The notes: a model not told the origin generated them from the sequence alone. 64,000 nt of DNA from Starkeya sp. ORNL1 (GCF_012971745.1 NZ_CP048834.1:806001-870000); one strand, 5' to 3'. Shown: positions 8,531 to 17,114, counted from the stretch's first letter. Translations and numbers: made by a program.

Positions 8531-9280
8531 CTATGCCCGCGCCTGGAGAATTCTGACACTGTCGTCTTCCAGGACGGCGCAGGTTAGGCGGTTGGTCAGA
8601 TAGGCACCGGTATCGAGATTGATCCGGTTGGTGCGTATTTCCGGTTCCATCACCGGCGTATGCCCGTGAACGATCCTCTTGCCGAAGGGTGTGTCGTCGC
8701 TGAGAAACGGCTCGCGAATCCAGATCAGGTCATCGAGCGTCTGCTGCGCCAGCGGCACGCCCGGCCGCACGCCGGCGTGGCAGAAGAAATAGTCGCCGAT
8801 CTCGACGCTGACCTCGAGCGAGCGAAGGAAATGCAGATGATGGGCCGGCAATGCGGCGATCAGTGCCGCCCGCGCGCTCTCGAGGCGGGTGCCGGACGGC
8901 ATACGCTGCGCCTCGACCCCGTAGGAGAAGAGCGTCTCCAACCCGCCGTTCAACAACCACACCTCGCCTGCACCCGCCGCCTCGAGAAAGGAGAGCATCA
9001 TCATCTCGTGATTGCCCGCGAGGCAGCGAACCGCCGTGGGAAAATCACCGCTCGCCAAACGCTCGACGACGAGCCGAGACTCGATTCCCCGATCGATATA
9101 ATCGCCCAGGAAAATCGTCTCGGCTTCGAAATTATCTCCGCGCGAACCGCGGATATCAGCCTCGATGAGCACCGCCAACTGATCGAACAGATCATGCCGA
9201 CCGTGCACATCCCCAACCGCATATACCCGCCTGCCCGCCGGGATGCGGTAAACGAACTGAGACGCTGACGATACCGGCAT
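8531..9280 (-). CDS. Metallophosphoesterase, PPP-type serine/threonine phosphatase
   Basis: The 249-aa product carries the complete PPP signature: GDVHGR near residue 23, GDYIDRG, GNHEMMM, then HAGVRPG and HGHTP towards the C-terminus. These residues bind the dinuclear metal centre. Relatives include PrpA/PrpB-like protein phosphatases and ApaH-like enzymes. There is no signal peptide, so it acts in the cytoplasm. Its place directly upstream of the polymerase-like and autokinase genes suggests it may remove phosphate from a protein of the export machinery; that is inference. Confidence 0.88.
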   Translation of the reverse strand: MPVSSASQFVYRIPAGRRVYAVGDVHGRHDLFDQLAVLIEADIRGSRGDNFEAETIFLGDYIDRGIESRLVVERLASGDFPTAVRCLAGNHEMMMLSFLEAAGAGEVWLLNGGLETLFSYGVEAQRMPSGTRLESARAALIAALPAHHLHFLRSLEVSVEIGDYFFCHAGVRPGVPLAQQTLDDLIWIREPFLSDDTPFGKRIVHGHTPVMEPEIRTNRINLDTGAYLTNRLTCAVLEDDSVRILQARA

Positions 9281-9306
9281 ACAGGAACCACGGCTTGCAT
9301 TCAGAA

Positions 9307-9359
9307 GGAGACACGCGACGCGCTGAGCGGTTGCGGCCGGCTCGCGTCAACCCGTGTCT
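9307..9359 (-). other. Long imperfect hairpin ahead of the phosphatase gene
   Basis: Arms GAGACACG (9307-9314) and CGTGTCTC (9352-9359) enclose a second nested pair, GACGCG and CGCGTC. It sits in the 172-bp gap after the outer-membrane protein gene and before the phosphatase start. It lacks a U-tract, so it is more likely a structured leader or mRNA stability element than a classic terminator. Confidence 0.35.
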
Positions 9360-9452
9360 CGGCCGATTATGGCCCATATGCAAGCGCGGCGTCCTCCTGC
9401 AGCCAATTGTCGGCCCATCCATTCGCATCATCGAGGCGCGTTGCAGCACGTC

Positions 9453-10724
9453 TCAATATTGCAGCTTCAGACCCGCCGTGACGACACTGCGATTATAGTC
9501 GTCAACATCGATGCCATTGGTCGTGAAGTCGGTATAGCGGTAGTTCAAGGTCGAGGTGAGATAACGGTTGATCAGATACCGGAGCGAAGCGCCATAGGTA
9601 TACTTATTGTCGGTACGATCGTTGCCTTCATACTCTTGTTCTTTATAGGCAAAGATACCGCTCACAATGATATTGCGGCGCAGTTCATAGTCAGCGCGCA
9701 CACCATAATCCGACGTCAGGACGCTCGATCCGCCATTATAGGTCGAACCATCGATCTTGCGATCCGCGGTAAAGCTGACGGTCAGCAGAGGCGTCGCAAA
9801 CCACGCCAGATCGCCGCCGAAGTAAAATCCGGCAACGTTGTCGAGGAACCCGCTGTCCGACGTCCAATCCAGATAACCGACATAGGCCTCGCCCCGCAGC
9901 AGCCGGGACGGCTCGAACTTCAATCCAACCGCCGCGGTATATTGGTCGCCGTCATAAAGCGAGTCCTCGAACTCGGTCCACTCATAGGCGAACTGGGTGA
10001 ACACACTGGTCAGAGGGCTGATGTCATAGCCGACCCTGGCGAACGCGTCGTACGTCGTGCCGTTCCGATACGTCTGATCGATGAATTCGCCATCGGCGAA
10101 CTGGTCGAAATCCTCCCAGCGGAAGCTGAACCCGGTGGACGTCCAGAGCCGATTGAACCGGTTATCCAGCTTAATTCCGCCGTCCACCCGGTCAAACGCG
10201 ACCGGTACCGTAACCTCGTTGAAGGTCTGGCCATCGCCAGGCGTCTCGTGTCCGTGCAGATAGTTCAGGAAGCTCGAAACGCTCATATCGGGCGTTATGT
10301 CCAAGCGCCCCTTGCCGCCGGCGAAATAGTCCACATAGTCGGCATCGCTGTAGTGCGCGTAGGTCGCGCTTTCCGCGCCGACCGCGAATGACAGATAGTG
10401 CCGGCTCCAATCCGACTTGATATCGAGCGTCGGCCGGAATTTGAAGATCCAGTCCGCTTTCTCGTTCGTCCCCACGGCCGTGATGTTGTCGTCGTACGAT
10501 ACCGACGACAGCAGGGCCGGATAAAACAGGAACGAGCCCAAGCGGACCCCGACCGGGGTGTAGTCGGGTTGCGGACGATCGGCGACTCCGGCGTAGCGGG
10601 GATCCACCTCCACCTTGTCACGCGAGCTCGGCGGATAGTCAGCCGCCCTGGCGTCGACGACCGCCACCCCGGCGCCAAAGGCACCCAGCGTCAACACCAA
10701 CGGTATGGATTTCACTCGAAACAT
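9453..10724 (-). CDS. Outer-membrane beta-barrel protein of an exopolysaccharide locus
   Basis: The product is about 423 aa with a signal peptide (VLTLGAFGAGVAVVDARA) and many alternating amphipathic strands ending in LKLQY, a typical outer-membrane C-terminus. It resembles the beta-barrel proteins often placed in alphaproteobacterial capsule and exopolysaccharide loci (BBP2-like). It may serve as outer-membrane port or anchor for the polymer, because no Wza-type secretin is seen in the window. The ATG at 10724 is chosen because the signal peptide follows at once. It lies 79 nt after the Ala-rich secreted protein. Confidence 0.82.
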   Translation of the reverse strand: MFRVKSIPLVLTLGAFGAGVAVVDARAADYPPSSRDKVEVDPRYAGVADRPQPDYTPVGVRLGSFLFYPALLSSVSYDDNITAVGTNEKADWIFKFRPTLDIKSDWSRHYLSFAVGAESATYAHYSDADYVDYFAGGKGRLDITPDMSVSSFLNYLHGHETPGDGQTFNEVTVPVAFDRVDGGIKLDNRFNRLWTSTGFSFRWEDFDQFADGEFIDQTYRNGTTYDAFARVGYDISPLTSVFTQFAYEWTEFEDSLYDGDQYTAAVGLKFEPSRLLRGEAYVGYLDWTSDSGFLDNVAGFYFGGDLAWFATPLLTVSFTADRKIDGSTYNGGSSVLTSDYGVRADYELRRNIIVSGIFAYKEQEYEGNDRTDNKYTYGASLRYLINRYLTSTLNYRYTDFTTNGIDVDDYNRSVVTAGLKLQY

Positions 10725-10803
10725 CCCGCCCCGCCCCAACTCAGCAACCACACGATGAAATATTCGGTTCCGCACTACTAAGCGTCGATTCAAAGATGCC
10801 ACT

Positions 10804-11385
10804 TCAGTTCGGACTTGAATCATCGTCATCGTCGGTATCGGGATTGACGACTACGGTACTCAACCCACCCGGAGTACTCTGGCTTGCCTCGCTCAGCGCC
10901 TGATTGAACTCGCTGCCGAGCGATGCACTGATCGTGCCATCGGCGACTGCATCAGCCACCGCAGCCTGGATGGCAGCAGCGGCGGAAGGATTGGTCACGG
11001 CGAGCGAGGCCGCGCCAATTGCGATCCCCTGAACCAGGGCCGACGCGATCGCGGGATTGCTCTTAGCCAAGGTAAGAATGGCCCTGGTCAACTGGGCAGC
11101 GATAGCCGGATTGGCGGCGACAATCGCGCCGATACCGGCGCTCAGCACGGTGGCGTTCACCACACCACTGGAGTTGGTGGACTGCGCGATCACTGACTGT
11201 ACGCGTGTCATGGCGATTGCCACCTGGTCCGCCTGAACGCGAACCACGCCAGCGGGCACGCCTACGCTACGTCCCCAGCCGCCGACGGCCGCCGCATAAG
11301 CCGACGACCCGGCCTGCGAGAGAACGACGAACGCGACGACCACCCCCCTGGTCACCACGCGCTTCGCATCGCGATTTTTCATCAT
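10804..11385 (-). CDS. Secreted Ala-rich protein with NPA repeats, unknown function
   Basis: From the ATG at 11385 (GGAAGG upstream) this 193-aa protein has a signal peptide ending near SSAYA, then a low-complexity Ala/Ile/Val-rich helical region with three imperfect repeats beginning NPAIAAQL, NPAIASAL and NPSAAAAI, and an acidic tail DTDDDDD. I do not recognise a family. It is followed by the outer-membrane barrel gene and preceded by a good promoter, so the two probably form a small transcription unit. A periplasmic or surface role in polymer export is inferred. Confidence 0.75.
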   Translation of the reverse strand: MMKNRDAKRVVTRGVVVAFVVLSQAGSSAYAAAVGGWGRSVGVPAGVVRVQADQVAIAMTRVQSVIAQSTNSSGVVNATVLSAGIGAIVAANPAIAAQLTRAILTLAKSNPAIASALVQGIAIGAASLAVTNPSAAAAIQAAVADAVADGTISASLGSEFNQALSEASQSTPGGLSTVVVNPDTDDDDDSSPN

Positions 11386-11412
11386 CAGCCTGCCACCTTC
11401 CCCACTGGCTTG

Positions 11413-11442
11413 AAGGTAGCTTCTCGCAGATGCGAACGTCAA
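11413..11442 (-). promoter_or_regulatory. Sigma-70-like promoter of the Ala-rich protein gene
   Basis: On the minus strand TTGACG (11442-11437) and TACCTT (11418-11413) are separated by 18 bp, about 30 nt upstream of the start codon. An inverted repeat AACGT-N8-ACGTT overlaps the -35 and could be an operator. Confidence 0.45.
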
Positions 11443-11801
11443 GTAATACGTTGCGTAATTTCGCCGAGCGACAGCGGCTATGGGTAATTCAGCAACAGTT
11501 TGAGCCCTCCCGCGCTGCAGCACCGACTGAATATATCGGAAATACTCGAAACTTAGCCCATTAATTTGCGGGATCGAGCATGCAACCATTGCTCCCGAAG
11601 AGCCGAGAAAGCTCGGATTGACAGCGCGATAGCTCAAAATCATTGTGAAATTCGAGATATATTCAGCGGAAGCTGGCTAAAAGACCGCGCTGTATTCAGT
11701 AATTCGCACCGAGCAAGCAAAGTAGTTTTGTACCGCGCCTTTCGGCAGCCGAACTTACCCCTATCGAGCCGGGGGTATTCGCACTGCCCTGCGCTAAAAG
11801 C

Positions 11802-11833
11802 ATAAGAAAATGCCCGCGATGGACTTTCGCGGG
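11802..11833 (-). terminator. Rho-independent terminator after the pyruvyl transferase
   Basis: On the minus strand the stem CCCGCGA/TCGCGGG (11833-11813, 7-nt loop) is followed by CATTTTCTTAT. It sits 110 nt beyond the pyruvyl transferase stop and separates that unit from the Ala-rich protein gene. Confidence 0.65.
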
Positions 11834-11942
11834 GTCATGGAATGCCAGCGCCGATCTTTGCGCGCACACAATCGCTCATCTCTCGGAGAGCGTGAATTAC
11901 TCTCCAAGAGGCATATTGCGGCTGGAATCGTTGCTTTGCTCT

Positions 11943-13175
11943 TCAGTTCGACGGAAGTGCGTCGAGAAAGCCCTTAATCTGCTGGAAATTCACAGCAGCG
12001 CGCCGCTTCATTTCCGCGGCGATTTCCGGCGTCGGGCCGTTGGCGAGTGCGGCCTTCAGGGCATCAGCCATGCGCTCACGGTTGAGCTCTGCGACGTCAA
12101 TCGTCAAGGTAGTACCGAGAGCCTGGCCGAAATAGTCGCGCATGATGCCCCAGGCCTTGCGGGAATAGGCGATCGACACGGTGGGGATGCCCTGCGACAT
12201 CGAGGCGATGGTGGCGTGTGTGCGCGCCCCGATCAGCGCCTCGCACAGCCCGATGACGCCCTTGAAGTCGGATGCCGAAAGCGGCAGCGAGAGGATGACA
12301 TTCTCCAGCGGATTGCTGCAGCGCTTGAGCACCTCGCGACAGGCGTAGAGGTCGTTGTTGCGGCGGTCGCGTTCCTGCACATGCGGAACGAGTACGACCG
12401 AAAATCCCTCCTTGTTGAGGCCGTCGATGAAAGCGGCGATCTCCCGCAAATACTTGTCCGGCTCGACGTCGGAGCGGAACGCAAGTATGCCGCCGCTGAC
12501 CGACAGGGCGATCAGCCGCCGCCCCTGCGTCGGGAAGCGGTGTTCCATCTCGAGAATGTAGCGAGCCTCGTCCGGCGGCGTCACCGGCAGCAGGAAGGCG
12601 ACGTCGGCGGTGAGCTGCGGGTTTATGTCGGGCGTGATCGTCTTGAGATATTCCAAGGATTCGGTCTCGCGGACCGTACAGATGGAAATATTCTTCGTGG
12701 AGTTCTTGAAATACTCCTCGGCCTGCTTGTTGAACGGGCCGATGGTCTGCGCCAGCAGCGCCACGGGCTTGCCGACATGAAGCACGCGCGCATGCGCGGT
12801 GAAGTCCCAGTAATCCGAGGTGAACACGTCGCCGCCGGTGCCGACGATGAGGTCGGCCGAGAGCAGATCGCGCTGCGCGCGTCCGAACCGGCGATTGCCG
12901 GGAAGATACTGGTTGAGCGCCGCTGCGGCCCGGTACGCCATGGTCTGGCGTCCCGGCGACCAACCCGCGCGGGGTATGCCCGACAGCGGAAAAGTCTGGT
13001 CGATGCGTTCGCCGAACTGGGGACGGTCATACTGCTCGTCGCCCGTGTGGAGCGAGATGTGCAGATCCTTCCGGTCGATGACATCTTCCAATCCGAGAAG
13101 GATCGAACTGACCAGCGCTTCGCAGCCACGATTACGTCCGCCGGTCATATTGGTAATGGCTATGCGCTTCATCAT
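11943..13175 (-). CDS. Polysaccharide pyruvyl transferase family protein
   Basis: The 410-aa product matches the polysaccharide pyruvyl transferase family (PF04230): N-terminal NMTGGRNRGCEAL, central VGTGGDVFTSDYWDF, and C-terminal GARTHATIASMSQGIPTVSIAYS. These enzymes transfer pyruvate from phosphoenolpyruvate to sugar hydroxyls as a ketal, adding negative charge to the glycan. The ATG at 13175 has GAAGG about 5 nt upstream; the next codon is also ATG. It follows the nitroreductase-like gene after a 191-bp gap that contains a dispersed repeat. Confidence 0.88.
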   Translation of the reverse strand: MMKRIAITNMTGGRNRGCEALVSSILLGLEDVIDRKDLHISLHTGDEQYDRPQFGERIDQTFPLSGIPRAGWSPGRQTMAYRAAAALNQYLPGNRRFGRAQRDLLSADLIVGTGGDVFTSDYWDFTAHARVLHVGKPVALLAQTIGPFNKQAEEYFKNSTKNISICTVRETESLEYLKTITPDINPQLTADVAFLLPVTPPDEARYILEMEHRFPTQGRRLIALSVSGGILAFRSDVEPDKYLREIAAFIDGLNKEGFSVVLVPHVQERDRRNNDLYACREVLKRCSNPLENVILSLPLSASDFKGVIGLCEALIGARTHATIASMSQGIPTVSIAYSRKAWGIMRDYFGQALGTTLTIDVAELNRERMADALKAALANGPTPEIAAEMKRRAAVNFQQIKGFLDALPSN

Positions 13176-13267
13176 GCAACCTTCGGTTCTGGATCGATGC
13201 GGCTCGTTCAATGCTGGTCAGGCAAGCGGTCCGTTGACGACCGCCGCCGATGGCGACTAGAGCCCAC

Positions 13268-13366
13268 ATCGTTCGGATGGGATCCTCCGAACGATAAGAG
13301 TTTTAGATTCAGTAGCCTGGAGCATTTTTTGATCGCAAAAGTCAGTCGACTTTTGCGGAAGATGCC
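13268..13366. repeat. Dispersed intergenic repeat, copy 1 (two hairpins)
   Basis: A ~100-bp element with two perfect hairpins: ATCGTTCGGA/TCCGAACGAT (13268-13295) and CGCAAAAGTC/GACTTTTGCG (13334-13357), the second bracketed by GCAT/ATGC. A diverged copy lies at 51115-51212 with the same order of parts. Similar short palindromic repeats are common in Hyphomicrobiales genomes. It lies between two genes of the exopolysaccharide locus. Confidence 0.65.
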
Positions 13367-14353
13367 CTAGGCGATCACACTGGCCACGGCCTCGAGCGGG
13401 CGCCGCGGCGAACTGGCGACCTTGAAGGCTTCGGGCATATGCCCGACCGCCATCATCATGATCACCGCCTCATGGTCGGGTATGCCGAGCGCCGTACGCA
13501 TCTCGCGATCGCGGTGGCACTCCGTGCTCCAGTTCAGCATGCACACGCCGAGCCCGCGGGCATGAAGGGCGTAGTTCAGTGACATCGCGAACAGTCCGCC
13601 GTCGACCCAGCACTGGTTGCGCTCGCCAAGCGAAGTAAAGCCGCGCATGTCCGACGTGACGATCAGGACCGCTCCGGCCCGGTCGCCGAATCCCCTATTG
13701 CCGTTCTGGTAACTGAGCGCCTTGGCCCTGGTGTCGTCGGAGAGGGCGATATGGACCCGGGCGGTTTGCCGGTTGCACACCGACGGGGTCTTCATCGCGG
13801 TGGCGACGGCGGCCTCGACTACTGAACGTTCCACCGGCTCTCCGGTGAAATTGCGCACGCTATAGCGGTGCCGGGCGAACGCATCGAAATCGATATTGGA
13901 ATGTGCGTAGATGGCCTCGCGAGAGATCATCAGCGTCCCGGCGGAGCCGGCCGTGGGATCGGCGGGCGCCGTGGCAAGGAACGCTTCGATCGCCTCCATC
14001 GGAGCGTTCGCCTGCCGATGGAACGCAGAATACTCGGCAAGAGCCGCACGGGCGCAACGCGTCGGCAGACCCGGGCCGAACCGCTGCTCATAGTCCGGCA
14101 CCGCCTTGAGCAGGCGCTTGGTGACGTCGCTGCCGAAGCCGACGCGCGGCGCGGGAAGCGCCAAGCCCTTCTCGATGCGGTGGTAGTCCATGGTGATCAG
14201 CGCACCCAGCGTCTCCTCGTCATAGGGCGAGTCGAATGCCGTGGAACTGCCACCAAATCTACGCATATCGTAGAAGTAATTATTCAGGCCTCGGTATCTG
14301 GCGAACTGCTTCTCGCCGAATACCTTGCGTATCAATGTTCCGATGATGGACAT
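13367..14353 (-). CDS. Nitroreductase-like flavoprotein
   Basis: The 328-aa protein has a ~120-residue N-terminal extension, then a nitroreductase fold: FARHRYSVRNFTGEPV (FMN-phosphate binding Arg/Ser), MKTPSVCNRQTARVHI and the C-terminal GVCMLNWSTECH...VIMMMAVGHMPE. It would use FMN and NAD(P)H, with unknown substrate. It stands next to the pyruvyl transferase, a pairing I have seen described in surface-glycan loci, which argues for modification of a glycan precursor rather than detoxification. The ATG at 14353 is preceded by GAGGCGAGAG. Confidence 0.8.
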   Translation of the reverse strand: MSIIGTLIRKVFGEKQFARYRGLNNYFYDMRRFGGSSTAFDSPYDEETLGALITMDYHRIEKGLALPAPRVGFGSDVTKRLLKAVPDYEQRFGPGLPTRCARAALAEYSAFHRQANAPMEAIEAFLATAPADPTAGSAGTLMISREAIYAHSNIDFDAFARHRYSVRNFTGEPVERSVVEAAVATAMKTPSVCNRQTARVHIALSDDTRAKALSYQNGNRGFGDRAGAVLIVTSDMRGFTSLGERNQCWVDGGLFAMSLNYALHARGLGVCMLNWSTECHRDREMRTALGIPDHEAVIMMMAVGHMPEAFKVASSPRRPLEAVASVIA

Positions 14354-14537
14354 TGCGTCTCTCGCCTCTACATCGCCGGAGGTGCCGAACTTGCGTCATG
14401 GCCGGTGCCGACGCTGAACGTCGACAGCCCGCTTCTCTGCCCGCTTCGCAGTCGCGAAAGAAAACCCTCATCTCGCGTGCAGAGCAATAGATGCCAAAGA
14501 TTGCATCCCCGGCGAATGCAATCCTGACAAGCAACTT

Positions 14538-16007
14538 TCACTTGAACGGCCCTTTCCTCAAGGCGTTGGGCAGCATCGCGCGGAATTCCCCGAAATTCTC
14601 ATTCAGGAAGCGACGGCCCACCACCAGCAGGACCAGCGGATAGACCACCGCGCCCAAGGCCACCATCGCGACCAATCGGGGAACGATGTGCCACTCCATC
14701 AAGAACCAATGCCGCACCAGTGCCACCACGAGCGCCATGATCGCGCTGGCAACGAAAGGCGGCAGGATGCCGAATATGGCCTTGCGCCATTCGACGTGAA
14801 GGCCACGCTTCAGCAGGAGCAACGCAAACGGCAAGGTGACATGTGCCCGGATCGTGCTGCCGGCCGCCACCTGGACGACACCGAATCCCACGGTGACCAG
14901 CGACACCGCCAGGTTCGTCACGAACGCGGCAATATTGGAGAACAGGACGTACTGCGTGCGCCCGATAGCGGTCAGCGCCGGATAAAGAAAATAAAGAAGC
15001 GTTGCGGGCGCAACCACCAGGCCCAGCATGGCCATCACCTGCCCGCTGATTTCCCATTGCGGGCCAAAACACACCGCGACGAAATCGGGCGCGATAGCGG
15101 CGGCGCCGAAGAAGACCGGGCACGAGGCCAGGCTGCATGCCTTGGTCAGCCGGAGATAGGCATTACCGACACCGCGCGCCTCACCCTGGACACGCGAAAA
15201 GGCGGACAGCGCGACCTTCTGCAATGGGTTGATGGTCAGTTCGACCACCATCGACAGGCCACGCGCACCGACCCGGTATTGCGCGATCGCCGCCGGCCCG
15301 TATGCCATTCCCACCACGAAAGCAGCGATATGGCCATTGGCCGTGGCCAGGAGCTGGCCTCCCAGCAAATGCATGGACGAGCCGAAAAAGCTCCGCAAAG
15401 CCTCCCGCGAGAAGAAGAATTGCGGTTGCCACTTCGCCGACACCCAATTCACGATGGCCTCGAAGGAGCCGACGACGAGCCTTGTGATCACCAGCGCCCA
15501 GACGCCATAGCCATGATAGGCAAGCGTAATCCCCAGCGCCCCGCCGGCGATGTTCGAGATCATGGTGCGGGTCGCGACGAGCTTGTAGCGGAACTCGCGC
15601 TGCAGCTTGGCGAGGTGCACGATGCTGATGCTGTCGATGAACAGCATCAGCGACAGGGCAGCGACCACCGGCCCGAGCGTGGGGTCGTAATAGGCGCTGC
15701 TGATCGGCGCCACCACCCCGATCAGCACGGCGCACAGCGCGCCTGCGAGGGCGAGACTGGTCCAGAAGGCGGTCGACGCGACCTTGTCGTCCCAGGTTTC
15801 CCGCTGGATCATCGCCTCGGGGATGCCGGCCGAGACCATGATCCGGCTCACATCCACGAAAATGCTGGCAAGAGCGACAATCCCGAATTCCGCGGGCTTC
15901 AGCAGTCGGGCAAGGACAAAAAAAACAAGTATTCCTGAAATATTTCCGAACGATGTACCAAGAACTAGCCAGAATGCGCTTGACGCAAATTTCTTGCTAA
16001 CACTCAT
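14538..16007 (-). CDS. Oligosaccharide flippase (Wzx, PST/MOP family)
   Basis: This 489-aa protein has 12-14 hydrophobic helices. The opening KKFASSAFWLVLGTSFGNISGILVFFVLARLLKPAEFGIVAL is typical of polysaccharide transporters of the MOP superfamily. It should flip undecaprenyl-linked repeat units across the inner membrane. The ATG at 16007 lies just before the conserved start of the domain, with AGGA about 12 nt upstream. It is the first gene of the minus-strand exopolysaccharide series, 184 nt ahead of the nitroreductase-like gene. Confidence 0.88.
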   Translation of the reverse strand: MSVSKKFASSAFWLVLGTSFGNISGILVFFVLARLLKPAEFGIVALASIFVDVSRIMVSAGIPEAMIQRETWDDKVASTAFWTSLALAGALCAVLIGVVAPISSAYYDPTLGPVVAALSLMLFIDSISIVHLAKLQREFRYKLVATRTMISNIAGGALGITLAYHGYGVWALVITRLVVGSFEAIVNWVSAKWQPQFFFSREALRSFFGSSMHLLGGQLLATANGHIAAFVVGMAYGPAAIAQYRVGARGLSMVVELTINPLQKVALSAFSRVQGEARGVGNAYLRLTKACSLASCPVFFGAAAIAPDFVAVCFGPQWEISGQVMAMLGLVVAPATLLYFLYPALTAIGRTQYVLFSNIAAFVTNLAVSLVTVGFGVVQVAAGSTIRAHVTLPFALLLLKRGLHVEWRKAIFGILPPFVASAIMALVVALVRHWFLMEWHIVPRLVAMVALGAVVYPLVLLVVGRRFLNENFGEFRAMLPNALRKGPFK

Positions 16008-16608
16008 TACGCGGTATTTCCTGCTTCCAAGGTGCGCATCTCTCTTCGGGAGCCAGCCCCAAGTCAAGCGCGGCCGGCGCTGCCGCAGGCGTCAACACAA
16101 GTGCTCGACTGCTCCGGATTTAATAGTGCACTGCAAAAAAATCTGCTGCAAGCGCGCCTGCATCGTCACCTCCGAGCCGTCACCGACGAAGCCCGGACCA
16201 TACGGTTCGCATCATGACAGGGATGCCACACCTCAAAATGGGCAGAATGGCCGCAGTCATTGAGGCCGAGGGCATCCAACAAGGGCGGTATTTGAAGAAA
16301 TCGGCATTGCCGCGCGCTCGACCCCAGCGAGGAAATATACCGAAATCCTTCGCAAGGCCGGGTGCTCCAATGCTCTAAGCGCCGATTTCGATAGATGAGT
16401 ATTGCATCGCAGCAACGATCTATTGCGGCGCAAGGATGACAAGGCAGAGACTTGTGATCTAAGGTGCCGACCTCAAGAAAGGGGTCCGCCGTCGCTTCTT
16501 CAAGTGCGATGTTCGGCCCGGGTCTCGGGAGGAAAATCGGCAAGAAAGCCCCCCGGCGGATCGCCGCAAAAGGTACGGAACCGGGAAGTGGCGCGGAATA
16601 AAAGAGCA

Positions 16609-16638
16609 GGCGGGATCGCAGATCCCGCCTCTTTTTTT
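16609..16638. terminator. Perfect 9-bp stem terminator, probably bidirectional
   Basis: The stem GGCGGGATC/GATCCCGCC with loop GCA is followed on the plus strand by TCTTTTTTTAT, and on the minus strand by TGCTCTTTTATT. It can end the minus-strand nuo/birA/rnj/mce/DUF1467 transcript and also a plus-strand transcript. No plus-strand gene is visible upstream, so an unannotated small RNA is possible. Confidence 0.8.
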
Positions 16639-16726
16639 ATGTGTCACATGAAGCGTTGCGCCTGAATGACGCACACGGCCCTGCTCCTCGTGCGTTCACC
16701 AACGACTTTCCGAACCACCCCCTGCT

Positions 16727-16770
16727 TCAGCATCCTTCGAGGCCACCTACGGCGGCACCTCAGGGTGAGG
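16727..16770. repeat. Half copy of the CATCCTTCGAGG dispersed repeat
   Basis: This segment carries CAGCATCCTTCGAGGC and CACCTCAGGGTGAGG, matching the left arm of the full palindromic element at 58008-58110. The right arm is missing, so it looks like a decayed copy. Confidence 0.6.
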
Positions 16771-16829
16771 TCAGTCAGTCATACCTCTCGCCACACCATG
16801 CACGCATCGCAGACCGGCGTGCCGAGTGC

Positions 16830-17114
16830 TCACCCGGCGCCGGCGGCCTTGTCGATGTCGAACGGCATCGGGAACATGTCGAGGGTGAGGTGGCCGCCTT
16901 CCACCGCCCAGGCGAACGTGCCGACCAGAATCGCCGCGAGGATGGTGGTGATGATGGCCGCCCGCACCAGCCGCGGGCGGATCGGCGCGCCGGGCTCGGT
17001 GCCATCCTCCACCGCGCCGTCCTCATGCTGCGAGCGCACGCCGAACGGCAGCACGGCGAAGATCGCGGTCCACCAGACGATGAAATAGATGGCGATGTAG
17101 GTGGTGAGGCTCAT
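16830..17114 (-). CDS. DUF1467 family membrane protein
   Basis: This 94-aa protein has two membrane helices (YIAIYFIVWWTAIFAVLPFGV near residues 6-26 and AAIITTILAAILVGTFAW near 52-69). The pattern WW..F..LP.GVRSQ is diagnostic of DUF1467, found throughout alphaproteobacteria. Function is unknown. It is the last gene of a minus-strand series 42 nt downstream of the epimerase, and its conserved position next to mce in this group suggests co-transcription. Confidence 0.85.
   Translation of the reverse strand: MSLTTYIAIYFIVWWTAIFAVLPFGVRSQHEDGAVEDGTEPGAPIRPRLVRAAIITTILAAILVGTFAWAVEGGHLTLDMFPMPFDIDKAAGAG

Larger units (their letters stand above)
11386..11942. other. 557-bp gap: promoter and terminator, no gene
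   Basis: The low end carries a sigma-70-like promoter for the Ala-rich protein (11413-11442), and the high end a hairpin terminator for the pyruvyl transferase (11802-11833). The middle is A+T-rich with no believable coding frame. Confidence 0.5.
16008..16829. other. 822-bp gap between the exopolysaccharide locus and the nuo-tail operon
   Basis: The stretch carries a strong hairpin terminator (16609-16638) and a half-copy of a dispersed repeat (16727-16770). The rest shows no convincing coding frame on either strand. A promoter for the flippase should lie near 16010-16150, but no clear -35/-10 pair stands out. Confidence 0.5.

Noticed and set aside
13334..13357. The CGCAAAAGTC hairpin as a rho-independent terminator
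   Set aside because: No U-tract follows on either strand, and the same structure occurs elsewhere as part of a dispersed repeat.
16166..16543. A 125-codon minus-strand frame in the 822-bp gap
   Set aside because: No ribosome site, odd Cys/His/Trp composition and no domain; more likely chance.
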